Positions 45,790 to 58,344 of a stretch of DNA of 64,000 nucleotides are shown here, one piece after another. The notes beneath the pieces were generated by a model. The model worked only from the letters and a program-made list of their open reading frames with translations. It was not told the origin of the DNA and ran no database searches. Each line of letters opens with the position of its first letter. The first letter of the stretch is position 1. The position numbers and the translations under genes are program-made. Where the stretch lies: assembly GCF_002727065.1 (NCBI RefSeq), contig NZ_PDVP01000014.1, positions 61,597-125,596 on the forward strand. Reading direction: 5' to 3'. Source of the stretch: Zhengella mangrovi (GTDB taxonomy: Bacteria > Pseudomonadota > Alphaproteobacteria > Rhizobiales > Rhizobiaceae).

Positions 45790-46059
45790 ATGGTTGAAGT
45801 GACGATCTACACGCGCATGTTCTGCGGCTTCTGCACGGCGGCCAAGCGGCTGCTCGACAGCAAGGGCGTGGCCTATACCGAACACGACGCGACCTATTCG
45901 CCGGACCTGCGGCGCGAGATGATCGAGCGCTCTTCGGGCGGCTCGACCTTCCCGCAGATCTTCATCGGCGATGTCCACGTCGGTGGATGCGATGACCTGC
46001 ACGCGCTGGACGCCGCCGGGGAACTGGACGGGCTGCTGGCCACGGGCAAACTGGCCTGA
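45790..46059 (+). CDS. grxC: Glutaredoxin 3
   Basis: An 89-residue dithiol glutaredoxin for GSH-dependent disulfide reduction. The active site is CGFC (Cys12, Cys15) instead of the usual CPYC. GSH-binding residues are seen in TFPQIFIGDVHVGGCDDL. Length is normal. The comF-grxC-nitrilase-DUF1178 order is typical of Rhizobiales. Confidence 0.93.
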   Translation: MVEVTIYTRMFCGFCTAAKRLLDSKGVAYTEHDATYSPDLRREMIERSSGGSTFPQIFIGDVHVGGCDDLHALDAAGELDGLLATGKLA

Positions 46060-46072
46060 GGAGCCGACCACA

Positions 46073-46921
46073 ATGACGCGCTTCGTGGCCGCCTGCATCC
46101 AGATGCGCTCCGGTACCGATCCGGACGGCAATATCGCTGCGATGGAGGCGATGGTGCGCGAAGCCGCCGCTGCCGGCGCGCGCTACATCCAGACACCGGA
46201 AATGACCGGCGCGGTGCAGCGCGACCGCAAGGCGCTGTTCGCGGTGCTCAAAGGCCAGGACGATGACCCCGTCGCGGCGCGGGCTGCGCAACTGGCCGGC
46301 GAACTGGGCATTTTCCTCCACGTCGGATCGACGGCCATCGCCGTGGCGGACGGCAGGATCGCCAACCGCGCCTTCCTGTTCGGTCCCGATGGCGGCCTGG
46401 TCTCCACCTATGACAAGATTCACATGTTCGACGTCGATCTCGACAATGGCGAAAGCTGGCGGGAATCATCCGTCTATTCACCGGGCAGCGAGACGGTGGT
46501 CGCCGATCTCCCGGTCGCAAAGATCGGACTGTCGATCTGCTACGACCTGCGCTTTCCGCAGCTTTTCCAGGCGCAGGCGCTGGCCGGCGCCCAGGTTCTG
46601 ACGACGCCCGCGGCCTTCACGCGGCAGACCGGCGAAGCGCATTGGCACACGCTGCTTCGCGCCCGCGCCATCGAAAACGGCGCCTGGGTGATCTCGGCCG
46701 CGCAGGGCGGAACGCATGCCGACGGGCGCGAGACCTATGGTCATTCGCTGATCGTCGATCCGTGGGGCCGTGTCGCCGCCGACAAGGGCGATGCCGAGCC
46801 GGGCGTGCTGCTGGCGGAGATCGATACCGACGCGGTGGCCGAGGCCCGGGCAAAAATTCCCAACCTGAAGAATGCGCGCGACTTCGACGTGCGGGTCGCG
46901 CCGGGCGGGGGAGCGGCATGA
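46073..46921 (+). CDS. Carbon-nitrogen hydrolase (Nit1/deaminated glutathione amidase type)
   Basis: A 282-residue nitrilase-superfamily enzyme with the Glu-Lys-Cys triad: Glu in YIQTPEMTG, Lys in DKIHMFDVDL and Cys in SICYDLRFP. Close to the Nit1/NitA clade that repairs deaminated glutathione, which matches its place next to glutaredoxin. ATG 46073 has GAGGAG in front. The stop overlaps the next ATG (ATGA). Confidence 0.9.
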   Translation: MTRFVAACIQMRSGTDPDGNIAAMEAMVREAAAAGARYIQTPEMTGAVQRDRKALFAVLKGQDDDPVAARAAQLAGELGIFLHVGSTAIAVADGRIANRAFLFGPDGGLVSTYDKIHMFDVDLDNGESWRESSVYSPGSETVVADLPVAKIGLSICYDLRFPQLFQAQALAGAQVLTTPAAFTRQTGEAHWHTLLRARAIENGAWVISAAQGGTHADGRETYGHSLIVDPWGRVAADKGDAEPGVLLAEIDTDAVAEARAKIPNLKNARDFDVRVAPGGGAA

Positions 46922-47343
46922 TCCGGTTCTCGCTGGCCTGCGACCGGGGCCACGACTTCGACGGCTGGTTCCGCGGCAACGACGATTTCGACAGCCAGAA
47001 CGCGCGCGGGCTCGTTTCCTGCCCGTCCTGCGGCTCGACGGCCATCTCGAAGGCGCTGATGGCGCCGGCGGTTTCGACGGCGCGCCGCAAGGAGAAGATG
47101 GCGCTGGCCGTCTCGGCAGAACAGAAGGCCGCCATGGCGAAGCTGCGCGAACTGGCGAAGGCGGCGATCGAGAATTCCGAGGACGTCGGCGAGCGCTTCG
47201 CCGAGGAAGCGCGCAAGATCCACTACGGCGAGGTGGAATCCCGGGCCATCCGCGGCGAGGCCAACATCACCGAAGTGTCAGAACTGCTGGAGGAAGGCGT
47301 ACCGGTGATGCCGATACCCGCCTTGCCGGACGACAAGAACTGA
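46918..47343 (+). CDS. DUF1178 domain protein
   Basis: A 141-residue protein of a conserved but uncharacterised alphaproteobacterial family. It begins MIRFSLACDRGHDFDGWF and has a CPSCGST knuckle after a single early Cys, forming a possible zinc site, then a helical region with KIHYGEVESRAIRGEA. Translationally coupled to the nitrilase. Molecular role unknown. Confidence 0.92.
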   Translation: MIRFSLACDRGHDFDGWFRGNDDFDSQNARGLVSCPSCGSTAISKALMAPAVSTARRKEKMALAVSAEQKAAMAKLRELAKAAIENSEDVGERFAEEARKIHYGEVESRAIRGEANITEVSELLEEGVPVMPIPALPDDKN

Positions 47344-47361
47344 TCCTGACCGCAGGCCGGC

Positions 47362-48111
47362 CTAAGCGCCGGGCCGGGACGCAAGCACCATGTAGTTGAC
47401 GTCGAGGTCGCGCGAGCGCGCCCAACGGTCGGCCAGCGGGTTGTAGGACACGCCGCTGCGCTCCAGAACGGTCATGCCGGTCGGGGCGAGGGCGGCATCG
47501 AGTTCTGCCGGCGTGACGAGCTTCTCGTACTGGTGAGTGCCTTTCGGCAGCCAGCGCAAAACGTATTCCGCTCCAAAGATGGCAAGGCCCCAGGCCTTCA
47601 TGGTGCGATTGATCGTGGCGATGAACATCAGGCCGCCCGGCTTCACCATCTCGGCGCACTTGCGCATGTAGAGGTTCACGTCGGCGACGTGCTCGACCAC
47701 TTCCATGTTCAGGACGACGTCGAAGCGCTCCCCGGCATCGGCCAGCGCTTCGGCCGTGGTGGCGCGGTAGTCGATGTCGAGGCCGCTTTCGGCGGCGTGG
47801 ATACGGGCGACCTCGATGTTGACCTCGGAGGCGTCGGCGCCGGTGACGGATGCGCCGAGACGGGTCATCGGCTCGCTGAGCAGGCCGCCGCCGCAGCCGA
47901 TGTCAAGGAACCGCAGGCCATCGAACGGGCGGGTGGCGCGGGCATCAAGGCCGAAGTGGGCGATCACCGACTGGCGGATGTAGTCGAGCCGGACGGGATT
48001 GAACTTGTGCAGCGGGCGGAACTTGCCGCGCGGGTCCCACCACTCGGCGGCCATGCGCGAGAAGCGCTCGACCTCGGCGCTGTCGATGGTGGTCTGGCCG
48101 GTGTCCGTCAT
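47362..48111 (-). CDS. ubiG: Ubiquinone biosynthesis O-methyltransferase UbiG
   Basis: A 249-residue SAM-dependent enzyme performing both O-methylations in ubiquinone synthesis. It shows SAM motif [15 protein letters not shown], the UbiG block [33 protein letters not shown] and the family stretch [23 protein letters not shown]. Normal length. Divergent from lysC, as in many Rhizobiales genomes. Confidence 0.96.
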   Translation of the reverse strand: MTDTGQTTIDSAEVERFSRMAAEWWDPRGKFRPLHKFNPVRLDYIRQSVIAHFGLDARATRPFDGLRFLDIGCGGGLLSEPMTRLGASVTGADASEVNIEVARIHAAESGLDIDYRATTAEALADAGERFDVVLNMEVVEHVADVNLYMRKCAEMVKPGGLMFIATINRTMKAWGLAIFGAEYVLRWLPKGTHQYEKLVTPAELDAALAPTGMTVLERSGVSYNPLADRWARSRDLDVNYMVLASRPGA

Positions 48112-48335
48112 CGCGTCGCTTCCTTTTCGTCACACTGCTTTTCCGGACAGGGAAGTCGGTCGCCGGTCGCAGAAAGTCAAGGCGTCAAAGCGATGCACAA
48201 CCTTGCGAAAGCCCAAGCGATTGGATATGCAGACCGCGCACGGCGCTCCGGCTACCCACAACAGGCGGGGCGCTTTCCTTGTGACGGGCGCCTTCGCGGC
48301 AGTCCGCCATCGTTCAGGACAGTCGGCGGCATTGC

Positions 48336-49610
48336 ATGGCGCGTATCGTTATGAAATTCGGGGGCACATCGGTTGCGGACCTGGACCGCATCCACAATGT
48401 TGCCCGGCACGTGAAGCGTGAAGTGGACGCGGGCCACGAGGTGGCCGTGGTCGTCTCCGCGATGGCCGGCAAGACCAACGAACTGGTCGGCTGGGTGCAG
48501 GCGATGCCGAAGGTAACCGGCGCGGCCTCTCCGTTCTTCGATGCCCGCGAATACGATGCGATCGTTGCCTCCGGCGAACAGGTCACTTCCGGCCTGCTGG
48601 CCATCGCGCTGCAGTCGATGGGCATCAATGCCCGGTCCTGGCAGGGCTGGCAGATCCCGGTGAAGACCGACAATGCGCATGGCGCGGCCCGGATCGCCGA
48701 TATCGACGGCAGCGACCTGATCCGCCGGTTCGGCGAAGGCCAGGTGGCGGTGGTCGCCGGATTCCAGGGCATTGGCCCGGACAACCGCATCGCGACGCTC
48801 GGGCGCGGCGGGTCCGACACGTCGGCCGTGGCCATCGCGGCAGCCGTCAAGGCGGACCGCTGCGACATCTACACCGATGTCGATGGCGTCTACACCACCG
48901 ATCCGCGGATCGAACCCAAGGCGCGCAGGCTGCCGAAGGTCTCGTTCGAGGAAATGCTGGAAATGGCGTCGCTCGGCGCCAAGGTGCTGCAGGTGCGCTC
49001 GGTCGAACTGGCCATGGTGCATAAGGTGCGCACCTTCGTGCGATCCTCCTTCGAGGATCCGGATGCACCCGGCATGGGCGATTTCGACAATCCGCCCGGA
49101 ACTCTCATTTGCGACGAGGATGAAATCGTGGAACAGCAGGTCGTTACGGGTATCGCCTATGCCAAGGACGAGGCACAGATCTCGCTGCGCCGCGTCGCCG
49201 ACCGCCCGGGTGTCTCGGCGGGGATTTTCGGGCCCCTGGCGGAGGCCAACATCAATGTCGACATGATCGTCCAGAACATTTCCGAGGACGGATCGAAGAC
49301 CGACATGACGTTCACGGTTCCGACCGGCGACCTCGACAAGGCGCTGGCCGTGCTGGACAAGAACCGCGACACGGTCGGGTTCGATGCCGTGCAGTCGGAA
49401 GGCGGGCTGGTCAAGGTATCGGTCATCGGCATCGGCATGCGCAGCCATGCGGGCGTTGCGGCCACGGCGTTCAAGGCGCTGGCGGAGAAGGGCATCAACA
49501 TCCGCGCCATCACGACATCCGAAATCAAGATATCGATCCTGATCGATGGTCCGTACGCGGAACTTGCAGTTCGTACGCTCCATTCCGTATACGGGTTGGA
49601 CAAGGCCTGA
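48336..49610 (+). CDS. lysC: Aspartate kinase LysC (housekeeping)
   Basis: A 424-residue class II aspartokinase of the lysine/threonine/methionine pathway. It has VMKFGGTSVADLDRI at the N-terminus, TLGRGGSDTSAVAIAAA in the kinase domain and two ACT domains at the C-terminus (ISLRRVADRPGVSAGIF; VSVIGIGMRSHAGVAATAF). Feedback by Lys/Thr is expected from the ACT domains. A second, divergent aspartokinase in the ect operon is separate in both sequence and context. Confidence 0.96.
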   Translation: MARIVMKFGGTSVADLDRIHNVARHVKREVDAGHEVAVVVSAMAGKTNELVGWVQAMPKVTGAASPFFDAREYDAIVASGEQVTSGLLAIALQSMGINARSWQGWQIPVKTDNAHGAARIADIDGSDLIRRFGEGQVAVVAGFQGIGPDNRIATLGRGGSDTSAVAIAAAVKADRCDIYTDVDGVYTTDPRIEPKARRLPKVSFEEMLEMASLGAKVLQVRSVELAMVHKVRTFVRSSFEDPDAPGMGDFDNPPGTLICDEDEIVEQQVVTGIAYAKDEAQISLRRVADRPGVSAGIFGPLAEANINVDMIVQNISEDGSKTDMTFTVPTGDLDKALAVLDKNRDTVGFDAVQSEGGLVKVSVIGIGMRSHAGVAATAFKALAEKGINIRAITTSEIKISILIDGPYAELAVRTLHSVYGLDKA

Positions 49611-49750
49611 CTCGGACAACCTGACTCGGGCAGCGAACCGGCGGGCAAACAAGCCGGGCGCATGACAAGGCGGGACCAATCGAATCGCGGGGCGGGGTGG
49701 CGCAGCCATTCCGGCTGCGTGGCCCGAACCTGTTGGAGGTGGAAACATTC

Positions 49751-52018
49751 ATGGCGGAGTATGCGGTCGGCCCCCGGGTTCTGCTCAAGCGTCTGCGCGA
49801 GATCATGGCGGAGGCGCTGGAGCCGCAGGCGCGCCTGGACCGGATCGTCGCCGAGATCGCGCGCAACATGGTGGCCGAGGTCTGCTCGCTCTACGTGCTG
49901 CGCGCCGACGGCGTGCTGGAACTCTACGCCACCGAAGGCCTCAACCCGCAGGCCGTCCACCTGGCGCAACTGCGTCTCGGGCAGGGCCTCGTCGGCACGA
50001 TCGCGGCCTCGGCGCGGCCGCTGAACCTGGCCGACGCGCAGACCCATCCCGCCTTTACCTACCTGCCGGAGACCGGCGAAGAGATCTACTCCTCCTTCCT
50101 CGGCGTGCCGATCCTGCGGGCCGGGCGCACGCTCGGCGTTCTGGTCGTCCAGAACAAGACACAGCGCGTCTACCGCGAGGACGAGGTCGAGGCGCTGGAA
50201 ACCACGGCCATGGTCATCGCCGAGATGATCGCGACCGGCGACCTGGCCAACCTGTCGCGGCCGGGCATCGAGCTCGACCTGCGGCGCCCGGCGACCTTCC
50301 GGGGCGTTGCCTTCTCCGAAGGCGTCGGCCTGGGGCACGTGGTGCTGCACGAGCCGCGCATCGTCGTCACCAACCTGTTCGCCGAGGACACGGACGCGGA
50401 ACTGGAGCGGCTGGAAAAGGCGCTGAGTTCGCTGCGGCTGTCCATCGACGATATGCTCACGCGCACCGAGATCGCCTTTGACGGCGAGCACCGGGCGGTG
50501 CTGGAAGCCTATCGCATGTTCGCCCATGACCGCGGTTGGGTGCGGCGGCTGGAAGAGGCGATCAACAACGGTCTGACCGCTGAAGCCGGCGTGGAAAAGG
50601 TGCAGAGCGACATGCGCGCGCGCATGATGCATGTCACCGATCCCTACATCCGCGAGCGGATGAACGATTTTGACGACCTCGCCAACCGGCTGTTGCGCCA
50701 GCTCATGGGCCGCAGCCCGGAAGACCTGGCCGCCAGCCAGCCACGCGACGCGATCATCGTCGCCCGGTCCATGGGGGCCGCGGAACTGCTCGACTACCCG
50801 CGCGAGCGGCTGCGCGGCCTGGTGCTGGAGGAAGGCGCGGTCACCAGCCACGTGGTCATCGTGGCGCGGGCCATGGGCATTCCCGTCGCCGGGCAGGTGA
50901 AGGGCGTCGTTTCCATGTCGGAAAACGGCGATGCCATCATCATTGACGGAGATGACGGCTCGGTTCACCTGCGGCCGCAATCCGACATCGAGCAGGCGTT
51001 TGCCGAGAAGGTGAAATTCCGTGCCCGGCGGCAGGAACTCTACCGTTCGCTGCGCGACCGGCCGGCGGTGACCAAGGACGGACAGCACATCGACCTGCAC
51101 ATGAACGCCGGGCTCGCGGTGGACCTGCCGCAGCTGGCCGAATCGGGAGCGGAAGGCATCGGCCTGTTCCGCACGGAGCTGCAGTTCATGGTCGCGGCCA
51201 CGTTTCCGCGCGCCGAGGAGCAGGAACGGCTGTACCGGCAGGTGATCGACATCGCCGAGAACAAGCCCGTGACCTTCCGGACGCTCGACATCGGCGGCGA
51301 CAAGGTGCTGCCCTATTTCGCGGCGTCGCAAACGGAAGAAAACCCGGCCCTGGGATGGCGGGCGATCCGGCTGACGCTGGACAAGCCGGGGCTGTTCCGG
51401 ACGCAGATGCGGGCGCTGCTGAAAGCGGCGGGCGGCCGGGAACTGCGCGTGATGCTGCCGATGGTGACCGATGTTTCGGAGATCCGGGCCGCGCGGGCGA
51501 TGATCGACCGGGAAGTGCGCCACCTGTCGCGATTTGCGCACCTGCTGCCGACGCGGCTGAAGCTGGGCGCCATGCTGGAAGTGCCGGCGCTGCTGTGGCA
51601 ATTGCCGGAACTGATGCGCGAGGTGGATTTCCTCTCGGTCGGTTCCAACGACCTGTTCCAGTTCATCATGGCGGCCGACCGCTCCAACTCGCTCGTTTCC
51701 GACCGGTTCGATCCGCTATCGGCGCCCTTCCTGCGGGTGCTGCGCCAGATCGTCGAGGCGGCCAACGCGGCCGGCAAGAGCCTCACCCTGTGCGGCGAAC
51801 TGGCGGGGCGGCCGCTATCGGCCATGGCGCTGGTCGGAATCGGCTTCCGCGCCATCTCGATGGCCCCGGCGGCAATCGGTCCGGTAAAGGCCATGCTGCT
51901 GGACCTGGACGCTACGGCGCTGAACGAGAAACTCACCCACGCGCTCGATTCGACCGGACGCCAGGACATTCACGCGCTGCTGCGGGATTTCGCGCGCGCT
52001 CACAACATTCGGCTGTGA
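49751..52018 (+). CDS. ptsP: PTS phosphoenolpyruvate phosphotransferase EI-Ntr (PtsP)
   Basis: A 755-residue enzyme I of the nitrogen-related PTS. It has an N-terminal GAF domain (about 15-165), the PEP-utilising domain with His367 in [17 protein letters not shown] as predicted phosphorylated residue, and a C-terminal TIM-barrel PEP-binding domain ([44 protein letters not shown]). It phosphorylates NPr to pass regulatory phosphate to PtsN; it is not a sugar transporter. ATG 49751 follows GGAGGTGG; a GTG at 49697 would only add 18 residues. Confidence 0.94.
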   Translation: MAEYAVGPRVLLKRLREIMAEALEPQARLDRIVAEIARNMVAEVCSLYVLRADGVLELYATEGLNPQAVHLAQLRLGQGLVGTIAASARPLNLADAQTHPAFTYLPETGEEIYSSFLGVPILRAGRTLGVLVVQNKTQRVYREDEVEALETTAMVIAEMIATGDLANLSRPGIELDLRRPATFRGVAFSEGVGLGHVVLHEPRIVVTNLFAEDTDAELERLEKALSSLRLSIDDMLTRTEIAFDGEHRAVLEAYRMFAHDRGWVRRLEEAINNGLTAEAGVEKVQSDMRARMMHVTDPYIRERMNDFDDLANRLLRQLMGRSPEDLAASQPRDAIIVARSMGAAELLDYPRERLRGLVLEEGAVTSHVVIVARAMGIPVAGQVKGVVSMSENGDAIIIDGDDGSVHLRPQSDIEQAFAEKVKFRARRQELYRSLRDRPAVTKDGQHIDLHMNAGLAVDLPQLAESGAEGIGLFRTELQFMVAATFPRAEEQERLYRQVIDIAENKPVTFRTLDIGGDKVLPYFAASQTEENPALGWRAIRLTLDKPGLFRTQMRALLKAAGGRELRVMLPMVTDVSEIRAARAMIDREVRHLSRFAHLLPTRLKLGAMLEVPALLWQLPELMREVDFLSVGSNDLFQFIMAADRSNSLVSDRFDPLSAPFLRVLRQIVEAANAAGKSLTLCGELAGRPLSAMALVGIGFRAISMAPAAIGPVKAMLLDLDATALNEKLTHALDSTGRQDIHALLRDFARAHNIRL

Positions 52019-52025
52019 CCGGTCC

Positions 52026-53102
52026 ATGACCGCTCTTCCCTCTGATCGACTGGCGCAGGTGCTCAAGCGGTTCAACATGCTGGAGGCGCAGATGGCCTCC
52101 GGTGTCGAGCCGGATGCCTATGTGAAGATGGCCTCGGAATACGCCGAACTCGAGCCGCTGGCCAGGAAGGTCCGCGACCTGGCGGCGGCGCGCGACGAGC
52201 TCGAGGGGCTGGATGTCTTGCTGGCGGACAAGACGACCGACCGCGATATGCGCGACCTGGCGGAGATGGACTACCCGGATGTCGAGGCGCGTATCGAGGC
52301 GCTGGAAAGCGATATCCGCATCCTGATGCTGCCGCGCGACGCGGCCGACGAAAAGAGCGCCATCCTCGAAATCCGTGCCGGAACGGGCGGTTCGGAGGCG
52401 GCGCTGTTCGCCGGCGACCTGTTTCGCATGTACGAACGCTATGCTGCGGACCATGGCTGGAAGGTGGACGTCGCCTCGGCCAGCGAAGGCGAGGCAGGCG
52501 GCTACAAGGAAATCATCGCCAGCGTGTCGGGCAAGGGCGTTTTCTCGCGGCTGAAGTTCGAATCGGGCGTTCACCGGGTGCAGCGCGTGCCGGTCACCGA
52601 AGCGGGCGGGCGCATCCACACCTCGGCGGCGACGGTGGCGGTTTTGCCGGAAGCCGAGGATGTCGACATCGACATCCGGCCCGAAGACATCCGCATCGAC
52701 ACGATGCGGGCCTCCGGCGCCGGCGGGCAGCACGTGAACACGACGGATTCGGCGGTGCGCCTCACGCACCTGCCGACGGGCATTGTCGTCACCTCGTCGG
52801 AAAAGTCCCAGCATCAGAACCGGGCGCGCGCCATGCAGGTGCTGCGGGCGCGGCTCTACGACCTTGAGCGGGAGAAGGCAGCCGACGAGCGCTCGGAGGC
52901 GCGGCGGCTGCAAGTGGGGTCCGGCGACCGTTCGGAGCGGATCAGGACCTACAATTTTCCGCAGGGGCGCGTCACCGACCACCGCATCAACCTGACGCTC
53001 TACAAGCTCGACAAGGTCATGGAAGGCGATCTCGACGAGATCATCGATGCGCTGGTCGCCGATCACCAGGCCGCGTTGCTGGCGGCCGAGGGTGGTGCCT
53101 GA
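52026..53102 (+). CDS. prfA: Peptide chain release factor 1
   Basis: A 358-residue class I release factor that reads UAA/UAG. The hydrolysis motif GGQ is at 233-235 ([18 protein letters not shown]), inside the conserved domain 3 block. The stop-codon-reading domain and the C-terminal PEPTIDE-release domain are complete. The stop is two bases from the prmC start; PrmC methylates the GGQ glutamine, so the pairing is functional. Confidence 0.97.
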   Translation: MTALPSDRLAQVLKRFNMLEAQMASGVEPDAYVKMASEYAELEPLARKVRDLAAARDELEGLDVLLADKTTDRDMRDLAEMDYPDVEARIEALESDIRILMLPRDAADEKSAILEIRAGTGGSEAALFAGDLFRMYERYAADHGWKVDVASASEGEAGGYKEIIASVSGKGVFSRLKFESGVHRVQRVPVTEAGGRIHTSAATVAVLPEAEDVDIDIRPEDIRIDTMRASGAGGQHVNTTDSAVRLTHLPTGIVVTSSEKSQHQNRARAMQVLRARLYDLEREKAADERSEARRLQVGSGDRSERIRTYNFPQGRVTDHRINLTLYKLDKVMEGDLDEIIDALVADHQAALLAAEGGA

Positions 53103-53104
53103 GC

Positions 53105-53959
53105 ATGCGTCTCGATGCGCTGCTGGCCGAGAGCCGCCGGACGCTCGGCGATGCGGGCATCGGCGAACCGGGCACCGACAGCCGCCTGCTCGTCTGCCAG
53201 CTTCTCGGGCTGGATACGGCCGCCCTGATCGCCGGGGGCGATCGCGAGGTCGATGCGGAACAGGTCAAGAGGGTTCGCGCGGCGGTCGCGCGGCGGGCCG
53301 TCGGCGAGCCGGTCCACCGCATTCTCGGCGCGCGCGCCTTCCGAAACCTGGTGCTGTCGCTGTCACCGGACACGCTGGAGCCAAGGCCGGACACGGAAAT
53401 CCTGGTCGACCTCGTGCTGCCGCACCTGCGGCGCATGGTGCGCGACGGCAGGGCCCCCCGGGTGCTCGACCTGGGGACAGGAACCGGAGCCATCCTGCTG
53501 GCGATCCTCGACGAGGTTCCCGAGGCGACCGGGCTCGGCGTGGACATTTCGCCCGGTGCCATCGCCACCGCGGCAGGAAACGCCGCATCCGCCGGCCTGG
53601 ATAGCCGGGCGTCGTTCCTCGTCTCGGACTGGTTTTCGGCCGTCGCGCCGGCTTTCGATGTCATCGTTTCCAATCCGCCCTATATACCGACAGACGACAT
53701 CGCGGACCTGTCGCGCGATGTGCGCGACCACGATCCGCGTACCGCCCTCGATGGCGGGGCCGACGGTCTGGATCCTTACCGGCTGATTGCACGGCAGGCC
53801 CGGGAGCATCTCGCGGCAGGGGGGCTTGTCGCCGTCGAGCACGGTTTCGATCAACGCGAAGCGATTTGCCGCCTGTTCACCGAATCAGGTTACAATGTGG
53901 CAGAGGCGGCACGGGATCTGGGTGGGAGAGATCGTGCCATCCTGTTCAAATTGCAGTAG
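53105..53959 (+). CDS. prmC: Release factor glutamine methyltransferase PrmC
   Basis: A 284-residue SAM enzyme that N5-methylates the GGQ Gln of release factors. It has an N-terminal helical domain, SAM motif I VLDLGTGTGAILLA (121-134), and the catalytic NPPY at 190-193. Full length, directly after prfA. Confidence 0.95.
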   Translation: MRLDALLAESRRTLGDAGIGEPGTDSRLLVCQLLGLDTAALIAGGDREVDAEQVKRVRAAVARRAVGEPVHRILGARAFRNLVLSLSPDTLEPRPDTEILVDLVLPHLRRMVRDGRAPRVLDLGTGTGAILLAILDEVPEATGLGVDISPGAIATAAGNAASAGLDSRASFLVSDWFSAVAPAFDVIVSNPPYIPTDDIADLSRDVRDHDPRTALDGGADGLDPYRLIARQAREHLAAGGLVAVEHGFDQREAICRLFTESGYNVAEAARDLGGRDRAILFKLQ

Positions 53960-54287
53960 GAAATGGCGGGCAGGGGAACGGCGAAAAAAAGCTTGGCATT
54001 GTGCCCGATTGGCGATAGTTTCGGGCTACCGGAAGGAAAACAGGTCTTGAACCTGATGTGCATCCGGTTCCCGCTGACCAAAAAGGAAGCTCTGGAAGGC
54101 TGGTGCGAAATGCATCGCCGGGCGCGCGCTGAAAACACAATCAGTAACGTTGATCGCTGCGCCAGGACCTGTCAGCCAGATTGATATTAGCCAGAGGCAG
54201 AGCCAGGGGGCAACGCCGGGCCGAAGCCCATGAAGCAGGGCTTTACGCGATCCCGAACGACTATCGACTCCGATTGAAGAGAGAACC
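53960..54287. other. Intergenic region upstream of DUF4167 gene, no gene seen
   Basis: The 328 bases hold only short frames. One of them (53963-54184, 73 codons) begins close to the prmC stop, but its peptide matches nothing I know and lacks a clear ribosome-binding site. GAGAG lies just before the DUF4167 ATG. A weak promoter-like TTGGCA (near 53992) followed by GATAGT (near 54013) is seen. I see no RNA gene. Confidence 0.4.
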
Positions 54288-54986
54288 ATGAGGCCAAACC
54301 AGCAGAATCGGCGCATGCGCGGACGTAACAACAACAACCGCAAGGGCCCCAATCCGCTTACCCGGACCTACGAGAGCAACGGCCCGGACGTGAAGATCCG
54401 CGGATCCGCCCAGCAGGTCGCCGACAAGTACAGTGCCCTGGCGCGCGATGCGATGAGCGCCGGCGACCGCGTGATGGCCGAGAACTACCTGCAGCATGCC
54501 GAGCACTACAACCGCATCATCGCGGCCGCCACGGCGCAGATGCAGCCGCAGCGCGACGCCCGCGACGATGACGACGACAGCGATGACCGCGACGACCGGC
54601 AGGACAACGCCAGCGCCTCAGACAACCGGCGCGACGAACGTGACAACCGCGGTGACCAGAACTCCGGCAATGACGACGGTTCCGGTCCGCAGCCGGTGAT
54701 CGACGGAACGCCGGCGGAAGTGGCGCTCGGCGACGACCAGGGCGAAGGCCAGGGCAGCCGCCGCAATCGCCGGCCGCGCCGCCGCGACAAGGACCAGGGC
54801 CAGGATCAGGACACGGCCGCCGCTTCCGGTTCGGCGGATGGCGAAGCCAAGAGCGAGGCGCCGGCCGAGGACGGCGAGGCCGAGAAGCCGAAGCGCACGC
54901 GCCGGCCCCGCAAGGCCAAGGCGGACAGCGACGGCGAGGAAACGAAGGCCGAGGGCGGCGAAAGCGCGGTCGAGGCCGCGGAATAA
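54288..54986 (+). CDS. DUF4167 domain protein
   Basis: A 232-residue protein of a family common in Rhizobiales. The N-terminal 80 residues are conserved ([56 protein letters not shown]) and rich in Arg/Asn, compatible with RNA binding. The rest is low complexity: Asp-rich (about 90-130), then Arg- and Lys/Glu-rich. A strong terminator follows. Function unknown. Confidence 0.93.
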   Translation: MRPNQQNRRMRGRNNNNRKGPNPLTRTYESNGPDVKIRGSAQQVADKYSALARDAMSAGDRVMAENYLQHAEHYNRIIAAATAQMQPQRDARDDDDDSDDRDDRQDNASASDNRRDERDNRGDQNSGNDDGSGPQPVIDGTPAEVALGDDQGEGQGSRRNRRPRRRDKDQGQDQDTAAASGSADGEAKSEAPAEDGEAEKPKRTRRPRKAKADSDGEETKAEGGESAVEAAE

Positions 54987-55014
54987 GACGCAAGGCGCAA
55001 GTCTGTTTTCCGAC

Positions 55015-55043
55015 AAGGGCGGGGCTTCGGCTCCGCCTTTTTT
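55015..55043 (+). terminator. Intrinsic terminator after the DUF4167 gene
   Basis: GGCGGGGC-TTCG-GCTCCGCC (one wobble pair) with a UUCG-type tetraloop, followed by six T. On the other strand it also lies downstream of ynfA, preceded by AA only. Confidence 0.85.
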
Positions 55044-55071
55044 CGTTCCGGCGGTGCATGCCGCCGCGCGT

Positions 55072-55398
55072 TCAACTGCCGCGGGGAACGAGAAGGATGA
55101 TGCCCGCCCCGGCGATGCAGACGGCGACGCCGAGAAGATCCCATTGATCCGGGCGCTGGCCTTCGACGAGCCAGAGCCAAAGCAGGGACGTGGCGATGTA
55201 GATGCCGCCATAGGCCGCGTAGGCGCGGCCGGCGAAAGCCGCCGTGCTCAGAGTCAGCAGCCAGGCGAAGGCGGCAAGGCAGAGCATTCCGGGGATCAGC
55301 CAGAGAATGGTCCGGTCCAGCCGGAACCACGCCCAGAAGGCGAAACACCCGGCAATTTCGGCCAGCGCGGCGGCGATGTAGACCAGGGCAACCTGCAT
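55072..55398 (-). CDS. YnfA/UPF0060 family membrane protein
   Basis: A 108-residue protein with four hydrophobic helices and the family landmarks [17 protein letters not shown] at the start and [19 protein letters not shown] in the middle. Distantly related to the small multidrug-resistance fold, but transport has not been generally shown. ATG 55398 is the first ATG; the frame also has a TTG at 55404. Converges with the DUF4167 gene. Confidence 0.92.
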   Translation of the reverse strand: MQVALVYIAAALAEIAGCFAFWAWFRLDRTILWLIPGMLCLAAFAWLLTLSTAAFAGRAYAAYGGIYIATSLLWLWLVEGQRPDQWDLLGVAVCIAGAGIILLVPRGS

Positions 55399-55478
55399 GC
55401 CCAAGGCTTAACCCGCACCCGGTTTCCGGTCCAATCAGAATTTCTTGCGGCAGCATGCCGCAGAGGCCGTCGCCGAAG

Positions 55479-55507
55479 CTTGCGAAAGGCAAATCCGCTC
55501 CCCATAT
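55479..55507 (+). promoter_or_regulatory. Heat-shock (RpoH-type) promoter of clpB
   Basis: CTTGCG (55479-55484), 15 bases, then CCCCATAT (55500-55507) closely matches the sigma-32 consensus CTTGAA-N13-15-CCCCATnT. It lies 98 bases before the clpB ATG. A heat-shock start for clpB is expected biologically, which supports the call. Confidence 0.8.
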
Positions 55508-55605
55508 CCGGCGGGAACAAAGAGGGGACGCCTCGAAGAGGGTTCCCGTCACTTGGCCCGACCCGGTGCCGCGCAAGGCGGGCCGGCGAGGAGAGGAGAC
55601 AGGAC

Positions 55606-58215
<2,610 letters not shown>

Positions 58216-58239
58216 CATCCGTCGTCACACGAATCGAGG

Positions 58240-58273
58240 AAAAGGCCGGGTGCGTGATGCGCCCGGCCTTTTT
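58240..58273 (+). terminator. Intrinsic terminator after clpB
   Basis: AAAGGCCGGGTGCG and CGCCCGGCCTTT form a long GC stem with a short loop, followed by TTTTT, 24 bases after the clpB stop. Confidence 0.9.
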
Positions 58274-58344
58274 CGGTTGCGGCAAGCCTGCTCGCGTGAA
58301 ACATTCTGTCTCTATCGGCCATGGGCAAACGGGGGGCGTCGCAC

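Noticed and set aside
44953..46131. Upstream extension of the methyltransferase frame (44038-46131)
   Set aside because: The extension runs antisense through comF and grxC; the family N-terminus begins near 44910.
53963..54184. Possible 73-residue gene after prmC
   Set aside because: No ribosome-binding site, no family pattern and codon use unlike its neighbours; kept only as a note on the intergenic region.
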